Source: Candidatus Gastranaerophilales bacterium (GTDB lineage Bacteria; Cyanobacteriota; Vampirovibrionia; Gastranaerophilales; Gastranaerophilaceae). From it: a stretch of 64,000 nt of DNA. The stretch is from contig CAJOKJ010000005.1 in the NCBI GenBank assembly GCA_905235155.1, forward strand, positions 1 to 64,000, in the 5' to 3' direction. The position numbers and the translations under genes are program-made. Position 1 is the stretch's first letter. Every line of letters starts with the position of its first letter. The notes under the pieces are model-generated. The model was not told the DNA's origin. It saw only the letters and a list, made by a program, of their open reading frames with translations, and did no database searches. Positions 53,842-61,551 of the stretch are shown here, piece by piece.

Positions 53842-55331
53842 ATGACTGGAAATGAGTATTTGTTACAAATAGTTAGAAACAAAACTTCTAATGTTTCTGA
53901 AGATGTTATTTGCAAGAATATTTCAACATTAATATCTGATAAAAATGGGCTAATGGTTGCTTAGAGGATATCTATATTTCAGGTTCAAGAGCCAAAGGAA
54001 CCGCAATAAAAGGTTCTTCTGACATTGATTTATTAATATCTCTAAAATCAACCACTAATAATACTTTATCTCAAATCTATAATTCGCTATTTAATAACTT
54101 GAATAACAAGTATACAATAAGAAAGCAAAATGTATCTTTAGGCATCAACTACAACAACTACAAAATAGATTTAGTACCGGCTAAAAAGCAAAGTGGACAT
54201 ACAAATGACCATTCGTTATATTGTTCTAAACAAGATACATGGATGCAAACAAATATTCAAGAAAATATAAATTATGTGGCTAATTCTGGTCGATTAAATG
54301 AAATAAAATTAATCAAAATATGGACTTTAATTCACAAGTTAGATTTTCCATCTATGTACATAGAATATGTTGTTATTGAAGCATTAAAAAATAAAAGGAC
54401 TGATAGTAACTATTTAGCTGATAATGTGTGGACTGTTTTTAAATATTTAAGTAATAGCTTTTTAAATACTCGTTTTATAGATATTGCAAATTCTAATAAT
54501 ATTATTTCAGAAATGTTAAATACAAGTGAGAAAAATTTAATTGTTGCTAAGGCAAAAATTGCATTAGCTCAAACAGATTGGAAAAATATCATAGATACTA
54601 CTGTCGAAAATGAAAGAATGCAACATTTATTTATGGTATTGCAGAAGAAAATGCAATCTGAATTAGAAGGTTCGAAGATTATACTTGAACACCCAACATC
54701 ATTGGGTGATAATTGTGAATTAAAATGGATTGACTGGCTCCGCAAATACTTACCTGAAAGATATCGCATAGATAAAGCATTTGTCATTGATTCAAAAGGA
54801 AATTTAAGTGACCAAATAGATGTGGTTGTATACGACAGGCAATATACTCCATTTATTTTTAATGATGGTGGGGCGATTTATATTCCTGCAGAAAGTGTAT
54901 ATGCTGTGTTTGAAGTAAAACAAACAATTAACAAAGAATATTTAGAATATGCTGGTAAAAAAGCAGAATCCGTTCGAAACTTATATAGAACATCCGCATC
55001 TATAATTCATGCAGGTGGAAAGTTTGAACCTGTTGTACCTAAACATATAATTGCAGGGATTTTAGCATATGATTGTGAATGGGTTAATGGATTAAATGAT
55101 ACTTTTATAAAAAATTTAAAAACATTACAAAATAATCAGTTATTGAATATGGGTTGTGCATTGACAGTCGGAACTTTTTACATAAATTCTGACAATAATA
55201 AACTTCAAATAAGCAATGCGAACGAATCACTGATTTATTTCTTTTTGAAATTATTTAAAGAATTACAAAGAGTTGGTACAGTTCCCGCAATGGACATAAA
55301 TGAGTACGGGAAATTTTTATCATATTTTTAA
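53842..55331 (+). CDS. CD-NTase-like nucleotidyltransferase fused to DUF6602 (PD-(D/E)XK-like); frameshifted at A5 run 53941-53945
   Basis: frame-corrected: MTGNEYLLQIVRNKTSNVSEDVICKNISTLISDKKWANGCLEDIYISGSRAKGTAIKGSSDIDLLISL...YKIDLVPAKK...DIANSNNIISEMLNTSEKNLIVAKAKIALAQTDWKNI, then HPTSLGDNCELKWIDWLRKYLPERYRIDKAFVIDSKGNLSDQIDVVVYDRQYTPFIF...IPAESVYAVFEVKQT. Confidence 0.8.
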
Positions 55332-55340
55332 TGAGGTTCT

Positions 55341-56531
55341 TTATGTAGTGTATATTTCCTCTAACTTTTCCAACTCTTGTTCAACAAAATCAGGTATGAC
55401 GTGTCCGTAGATGTCTAGTGTAATTTGTATGCTTGCGTGTCCTAATAGTCGTGAAACCACTATCGGTTTTATTCCGCTTTCTAATGCTCTTGTAGCAAAA
55501 GTATGTCGCATTGCGTGAACATTACGGTGTGGAATATCTAATTTTTTCTGAATTTTACTAAAATTATCCAAAAATGTTGCCGTATCCGTAAAATATCCGT
55601 CTTGTCGTGGAAATACTAAATTATACTTGTAATAATCTTTTCCTATTCTATGCTTTAATTTATCCTGCTTTTTTTTATATTCGGCAAGTTCCTGCATGAT
55701 TTGTGGTAATACTTTTATTGTTCTAGTTGAGGTTTCAGTTTTTGTATTATGCACAAAACCAAGTATTGTTTTGTTTTTTGCAGTTGTACTAAAATTTTTA
55801 TTCCTTTGAACTTGTTTATTTACTCTTATCGTATTATTTGTAAAATTTACACAATCCCAGGTTAAGCCCAATAATTCGCCAGCTCTCAAACCTGTATAAA
55901 AATCAAATTTATAAGCCATACCGTAATAGTGATTTTTGCATTCTTCAATAATGCGTTGTTGTTCTTCTCTCGTAAAAGCTTCTACTTCTTTCTTGCCCTC
56001 TCGCCTTAATCTCACGTTCAATAAAGGATTTCGTATAATTATACCCTCTTTTAATGCAAAATTTATTCCACTACTTATAAGAAGATGTATATTTTCAACT
56101 GTTTTTACTGCTAAACCACCTTTACCGTCAGTTCTTCCGTCTGAATATAAATAGTTATAAAAAGTTTGTAAATCTCTGCTTGATAATTCCGACAATAAAA
56201 TATCGCCTAAATGTGGTTTAATATGTCGCCTAATAATCATTTCATAACTTTGACTTGTAGATGTTCTTAATCCGTGTATTGCTGAATTATAAAACCAATC
56301 CTCAAAAAATTCACCTACTTTCAAACCGTTTGAACTTATATTTATGCCGGCATGATGTTTCTCTGTTAAGCCTTTTAATTTTGCTATAACTTCTTTTTCA
56401 GTCTTACCTCTGCAAGTTTTGTATTTTCTATCGCCATTTGAGTTATATCCGATTACAAATTTACCTACCCAACGACCTGAGCGACTTTCTTTATATACGC
56501 AACCCTCACCATTACTTCTGCGTTTTGTCAT
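55341..56531 (-). CDS. int: tyrosine recombinase/integrase
   Basis: Arm-DNA-binding-like N-terminus; TGLRAGELLGLTWD...MRHTFATRALESGIKPIVVSRLLGHASIQITLDIYGHV (R-HxxR-H-Y). Confidence 0.95.
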   Translation of the reverse strand: MTKRRSNGEGCVYKESRSGRWVGKFVIGYNSNGDRKYKTCRGKTEKEVIAKLKGLTEKHHAGINISSNGLKVGEFFEDWFYNSAIHGLRTSTSQSYEMIIRRHIKPHLGDILLSELSSRDLQTFYNYLYSDGRTDGKGGLAVKTVENIHLLISSGINFALKEGIIIRNPLLNVRLRREGKKEVEAFTREEQQRIIEECKNHYYGMAYKFDFYTGLRAGELLGLTWDCVNFTNNTIRVNKQVQRNKNFSTTAKNKTILGFVHNTKTETSTRTIKVLPQIMQELAEYKKKQDKLKHRIGKDYYKYNLVFPRQDGYFTDTATFLDNFSKIQKKLDIPHRNVHAMRHTFATRALESGIKPIVVSRLLGHASIQITLDIYGHVIPDFVEQELEKLEEIYTT

Positions 56532-57109
56532 TACACAACCTCTCTTTCTGCTTTTACAAAGTTATAAAAAGTATTTGGCTTTAAATTCAGCATTTCACAG
56601 GCTTTTTTAGCCGTAATTTTTCTCGTTTTCCATTCATTGTATATTTCTTGCCAATTAGCAGGCTTCGGTATTTTCTTTCTGCCCTTATATTTTCCCTCTT
56701 TTTTTGCAATAGCAATGCCGTCTTTTTGTCGTTCTAATAAATTAGCACGCTCAAATTCATAAATTGCACCAAGCATTGTAACCATTAATTTACCGCTCGG
56801 TGAACTTGTATCAAACTGTTCTTTATGACTTACAAGTTTTACATCCTTTTTGTTCAATTCGTCTATAATCCATAATAAGTCTTTTGTACTTCTTGCAAGT
56901 CTTGAAAAATCTTTGACATAAACAGTATCACCCTCTCTGACAAAATCAAGCATTTCCATAAGTTTTGGTCTATTAGTATCTTTACCACTTACTTTTTCTT
57001 CAAAAGGCTTGTCAATATGGTATTTTTTCAATATTTCCCATTGACTTTCAGTATTTTGTTCTGTTGTGCTTACCCTGATGTAAGCAATGTTTTTCCCTTG
57101 TGTAATCAT
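56531..57109 (-). CDS. serine recombinase (resolvase/invertase family)
   Basis: IAYIRVSTTEQNTESQ...VYVKDFSRLARSTKDL...GKLMVTMLGAIYEFERANLLERQKDGIAIAKKEGKYKGRKK. Confidence 0.95.
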   Translation of the reverse strand: MITQGKNIAYIRVSTTEQNTESQWEILKKYHIDKPFEEKVSGKDTNRPKLMEMLDFVREGDTVYVKDFSRLARSTKDLLWIIDELNKKDVKLVSHKEQFDTSSPSGKLMVTMLGAIYEFERANLLERQKDGIAIAKKEGKYKGRKKIPKPANWQEIYNEWKTRKITAKKACEMLNLKPNTFYNFVKAEREVV

Positions 57110-57429
57110 CGTTTTACTCCTTTTTTGTGTGTTACTTTTGCATTATTGGATATTGATGTTTATTTGTAAACGGTCTTGGGCAATATTTATTTGAAAAAAT
57201 AAAAATCAACTCTAAATAAACATATTTGAAGCAACTTATAACGGTTGGTTTAGACTATAAGCTATTTAAAGACATTTCTTAATCAATTTTTGTAAATTTG
57301 GTTGATAAAAATAGACATATTATCTGCGTGTTTATGGAAAATTTTATTTTTTCTTATAAATTCCACCTTGTATATAATTTTCTTTTCTTCTCGCACCAAT
57401 CATTTACCTCTCATTAAATCTTTAAATGG

Positions 57430-57447
57430 CTTGTTATCTTTAACAAG
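57430..57447. repeat. small inverted repeat
   Basis: cttgtta-tctt-taacaag. Confidence 0.6.
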
Positions 57448-57512
57448 TTTAATTTTATATATAATGATTGAAAAACTGTTTGGAACTGTTGATACAACTG
57501 TGTTTAACACCT

Positions 57513-57538
57513 GTCGATTAACAAAATTGTTAATCGAC
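57513..57538. repeat. perfect 12-bp-arm inverted repeat downstream of the Rep-like gene
   Basis: gtcgattaacaa-aa-ttgttaatcgac. Confidence 0.8.
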
Positions 57539-57596
57539 GGCGTACACAACATGTGGGGATTTTTATATCAATAAAATAAATTTTATTATAATTACA

Positions 57597-58256
57597 CTAT
57601 GATTCTGACAATATTTCATTTCCATATTTTTCAATAGGTTCGATATAATTTTTACGCATTTTTTTGTGAAAATAAGTGCGTTCGTTTACAACCTTTGAAT
57701 ATAGTCTTACTTGCCCTTTGAAATCAAAATCAATTTCGCCGGTATAATCTTCCACATATCTTATAGAACTAGATTGTCTAACTACATATTTTATATAATA
57801 CAATGGGTCAGTAATCATATAGTAATCTGCATTAGCACTATACCCACGAATATTATTGTTTCTATCATAATCGTATTCAATTTCTTGTCCCCACCAATTT
57901 GAAATACTATTAGGAAATCTCTCCCTAATTCTATCAAGAAGATAATTTGCAAGTGCTGTATAATCTGATTTACAAATTATGATAATGTGTAAATGAGGTT
58001 CGATTTGTTCAGGTACTCCTGCCCTTTCAATTTTTGATACGATTTTTCTTTTTGGGCGATGTTTACCTTGTTTTACTAAAACGACTTCGGCATTTCGTAA
58101 ATTTGTTGTACTAATACCTATCATTGCAGTGCAAGGTATATTACACCTTTTCGAATATCTGATAATATTCATTCTTAAAGTATCTGCTTCCCTTGTTGCT
58201 TCCTTTACTGTATTAAATTTAATGGAATGTTCAATCCTTACAAACGCAAGAGCCAT
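57597..58256 (-). CDS. putative HUH rolling-circle Rep/relaxase-like protein
   Basis: EPHLHIIIIC (HxH) and DPLYYIKYVVRQ (Y..KY) resemble Rep motifs II and III. Confidence 0.6.
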   Translation of the reverse strand: MALAFVRIEHSIKFNTVKEATREADTLRMNIIRYSKRCNIPCTAMIGISTTNLRNAEVVLVKQGKHRPKRKIVSKIERAGVPEQIEPHLHIIIICKSDYTALANYLLDRIRERFPNSISNWWGQEIEYDYDRNNNIRGYSANADYYMITDPLYYIKYVVRQSSSIRYVEDYTGEIDFDFKGQVRLYSKVVNERTYFHKKMRKNYIEPIEKYGNEILSES

Positions 58257-58630
58257 AAATCTACCTCCTTTTTCTTTACTTTGTCTAACTTAAATAATTT
58301 TTTATGATTATATGCGTATGTTTTATACTTTTCATAGGAAATATACCCTCTGCCGAATTCATCAACTTCAAAAATTTCTTCAAAATCATCTAGCTTATAA
58401 ATAAAATCTATAATTTTTTGCCATAAATATTTGCCTGTTATTTCGCTTAAAGCATAAATTATTTGTAAAATAGAAATTTTATCTGTATTTTTGACTGATT
58501 TTGAATATTTCCATGGTATTTGATTATATTGTCGTGCATAATCAAACAAGCAAGATGTCCTTTTTGTATGAAAACCTAAATTGTGTCCAAAATAATTTTC
58601 ATCAAAAGTCATAAATTTTTCTAAATTCAT
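58238..58630 (-). CDS. hypothetical protein overlapping the rep-like gene
   Basis: 130-aa ORF between the Xis-like and Rep-like genes, overlapping the latter by 19 nt. Confidence 0.55.
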   Translation of the reverse strand: MNLEKFMTFDENYFGHNLGFHTKRTSCLFDYARQYNQIPWKYSKSVKNTDKISILQIIYALSEITGKYLWQKIIDFIYKLDDFEEIFEVDEFGRGYISYEKYKTYAYNHKKLFKLDKVKKKEVDLWLLRL

Positions 58631-58632
58631 AA

Positions 58633-58869
58633 TTAAACTACCTTTCCACGATTTTTATTCACCCACGCAAGAAATTCATCAGCGACAATATAAATTTTTC
58701 CGCCGATTTGAATAAATGGAAAGTCGTTTAATTTACACAACCTATAAACCGTATTTATACCAATTTTATAGGTTTTAGAAAATTCTTTGACTGAATACAA
58801 ATTTGAGTATTGCCGTCCATTAACATTTTGCTCGATAGTGTTTTCTTCACTATCAAATTCTTTGCTCAT
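58633..58869 (-). CDS. excisionase-like helix-turn-helix protein
   Basis: YSVKEFSKTYKIGINTVYRLCKLNDFPFIQIGGKIYIVADEFLAWVNKNRGK. Confidence 0.85.
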   Translation of the reverse strand: MSKEFDSEENTIEQNVNGRQYSNLYSVKEFSKTYKIGINTVYRLCKLNDFPFIQIGGKIYIVADEFLAWVNKNRGKVV

Positions 58870-58877
58870 AAAAAGCT

Positions 58878-58970
58878 CCTTTCCTTATTGCCCGAAAATT
58901 ATACATACGACTCCGGTAAGGAAAGGTTTAACAATCTAATTTTTATAAACTAAATATTAGCGGGCAATAA
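58878..58970. promoter_or_regulatory. overlapping inverted repeats upstream of the xis-like gene
   Basis: cctttcctta (58878-58887)/taaggaaagg (58917-58926); ttattgcccg (58885-58894)/cgggcaataa (58961-58970). Confidence 0.55.
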
Positions 58971-59503
58971 TTTCTACTTGCTTTACCCCTCAATAACGGA
59001 GTAACCTCTGTTTGATAACCGAGCATGAGGTTAGGACTGCTGGGGGATATTTATGTATTGGAAATACCCAAAACTAATATTCAGTTTTCAATCTGCAATG
59101 TATAGTGGCATATTAACAAACTTTAAAATAATAATCAATGGGTAATAACAACTGCAAAAAGTGTGAAAATAAATTTAAAATTCTCTTGGGGTGATGTGTT
59201 CGACATAAATTTATTTTGTTACAAAATTTAATATAGTATATACAAAATTTGTCTTTCCCTGCAAAACTCCGCTAAATTCTCCCCCTAAAATTTCGGTTTT
59301 GAATGGAATTTAATAAAATAACAACAATTTATTCGATATATTCATCAGGGTTTTAAGCAATTCATTTAAAAGAGTATATACTATTTTACCTTTTATAGTG
59401 CTGATAAAATTTTAACTTGCTTATTGCCTATACTGTTATATATAGGATAATTGTATAAAATATGTTCTTTTTTTTATTTTTCTTTTCCCCAACCAGTCAA
59501 AAA

Positions 59504-59923
59504 TTATTTTTTTAACTCTCGCTTTTTCTTTAAATATGCAGTGTACAAAATTTCTTTTATAATATAAGGTACTTCGGTATTATAGTCATTAGTAACACTT
59601 ATATTATTTTCTATCTGAACAATATTATTAAATTTTTTATAATCATCAAAAGACAAATCATCTTCAACTAACTTTATTCTATTTTCGATATACGGTATTG
59701 CAAGTTCTTCAATTTGTTTTGTTCTTACATCTTGCGAAGATTTTTGATTATATAATATACCTAAATTATTTGATTTGGATATTTTGTTTGCAATAACAAA
59801 AAACAAAATGATAATACATATTGGCACAAAACAAATTATGCCAATATCAATTGGTTTTATATCGCCTATTGCTGCGACTGCTAAAAATATAAAAGTTTTC
59901 CATACTGTGCTTATAGCCCACAT
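59504..59923 (-). CDS. hypothetical protein with two N-terminal TM helices (likely start MWAISTVW...; the supplied ORF extends to 59998)
   Basis: WKTFIFLAVAAIGD and IDIGIICFVPICIIILFFVIA hydrophobic segments plus a charged C-terminal domain. Confidence 0.55.
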   Translation of the reverse strand: MWAISTVWKTFIFLAVAAIGDIKPIDIGIICFVPICIIILFFVIANKISKSNNLGILYNQKSSQDVRTKQIEELAIPYIENRIKLVEDDLSFDDYKKFNNIVQIENNISVTNDYNTEVPYIIKEILYTAYLKKKRELKK

Positions 59924-59963
59924 TTGCGACTCCTTTTTATGATAGTTATTACACAACGAGAAA

Positions 59964-60266
59964 TTATTGCAACTTTTTATTTTGCGGATATTGTTCAATA
60001 CTTCCTTTATATTTGTAGTTTTTGCCTACATATCGGTATTTCCCTCGACCTATATGTAAAAAATAATGTGGTTGTCTATCGTATTTTACACCTTTATTTG
60101 TCCTGTTATAGCAATAATCTGACGGAATGTAACAAGTTTCTGACCTTTTAAATTGTTTACTTAATTCTGCTTTAAACCACCTTGTTGAAAATTCGTGATT
60201 TAATGGTATTGATGATAAAAATTGTTCTATTTCTTCTTTAATACCCATATTTAACCCCTTTTGCAA
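59964..60266 (-). CDS. small uncharacterised protein
   Basis: FSTRWFKAELSKQFKRSETCYIPSDYCYNRTNKGVKYDRQPHYFLHIGRGKYRYVGKNYKYKG; 16-nt overlap with the glycosylase gene. Confidence 0.65.
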   Translation of the reverse strand: MQKGLNMGIKEEIEQFLSSIPLNHEFSTRWFKAELSKQFKRSETCYIPSDYCYNRTNKGVKYDRQPHYFLHIGRGKYRYVGKNYKYKGSIEQYPQNKKLQ

Positions 60267-61005
60267 AATTCTCTAATAACACACATTTCACATTTAGGAT
60301 TATTTTCTGAACAAATATTTCCGAAGCCAACTGAACAATAATGCCATAGCAAAAAATCTATATATGCTTTTGTATAGCCACTTTCTTTTGATAAATTTTC
60401 AATAACTTTCAATACTTCTTTTTCTTCTGATTCGCAATTTTTAATTAAGCCTAATCTTTTAAATATCCTTACAATATGAACATCAGGTTTTACTGTATCA
60501 ATACCCACATTACGCAAATATTCTAATGCTAATGGAAAACCGATTTGTTTTAATGCGTATGGACTTTCTTTGCAGGCTAAAAGAGCGGAAATCGCATTAG
60601 GTTTTAACTTTGTTATAAAATCATCAAGTGAGCCATACTCATTTTCAATTTCTTCTAAAACAGAAATATTATAATTCAATGTTTCCATTTGCTTGCCGAT
60701 TGCTCTATTACCTAACGACCGACTTTTTAAGCTACTTATAAAATATTTATAATCACAGTTTTTTATTTTATTTTTATCAAAATTAAAAAATAATTTTTCT
60801 ATATACTGCCGATTTTTATGAATTGCACTCCAATCTCTTTGGCTACTTAACAATGAAAATACTAACCCTTTCAAATGCTCACTAAAAGAAAAGTGTTTAC
60901 CATTTTTCCTATCTTCAACAGTTTTTAAAATAGTTTTATCAACATTTGACAACTATTAAGATATTCTTCAAGAATATTAAACATTTTGCGATAATCTTTG
61001 CTCAT
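60251..61005 (-). CDS. HhH-GPD FeS DNA glycosylase (EndoIII/MutY superfamily), possibly frameshifted near its start (supplied ORF starts TTG at 60952)
   Basis: LVFSLLSSQRDW, VDTVKPDVHIVRIFKRLG-type region (here GIDTVKPDVHIVRIF), and CSENNPKCEMCVIREFC (C-X6-C-X2-C-X5-C cluster). Confidence 0.85.
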
Positions 61006-61160
61006 TCTTCCTCAAAAATTCTATAAATTAAGTATAAAATCAGTAAATTTTTACCTATTTCGTTATAAATTCTATCAAATGAGTAAGTTTTAGTCAATTT
61101 GTTACCTAATTTTCCATTCAGCAAAATCGCATGACTTTATATGATGAAAGAGAGGTAGGA

Positions 61161-61484
61161 ATGAACAATTTAAAAACATTATTCGGCAGAAAAATAAAAG
61201 AATATCGCAAGAAAAAGAGTTTAACACAGGCTCAACTTGCCGAACTTGTTAATGTTGATGATAAACATATTAGTTGCATCGAAAGTGGTAAAAATTTTCC
61301 GTCGCCTGATTTAATTGAGAGAATAGCCATTGCACTAAATATAGAGCCAAAAGATTTATTTGAATTTTATTATTTGCAAGATATACCCGATTTAAAATCG
61401 GATATAATTGCTATGCTTGACGAATTAAACCAAAATGAATTATCACTTGCATACAAATACATTAGGACTTTTTTATTAAAATAA
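61161..61484 (+). CDS. XRE-family regulator (supplied ORF starts at 61131)
   Basis: KIKEYRKKKSLTQAQLAELVNVDDKHISCIESGKNFPSPDLIERIA. Confidence 0.85.
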   Translation: MNNLKTLFGRKIKEYRKKKSLTQAQLAELVNVDDKHISCIESGKNFPSPDLIERIAIALNIEPKDLFEFYYLQDIPDLKSDIIAMLDELNQNELSLAYKYIRTFLLK

Positions 61485-61551
61485 GCTCTCAGCTTGTAAA
61501 TATTAGTAAATACAAATATGTTTTTTTTGCATTTTGCTTTATAATTCTACT

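Noticed and set aside
57302-57574. 90-aa ORF between resolvase and rep-like genes
   Set aside because: Covers both inverted repeats, low-complexity hydrophobic translation; more likely non-coding.
59924-60151. 75-aa plus-strand ORF
   Set aside because: Antisense to the better-supported small protein gene, no RBS or motifs.
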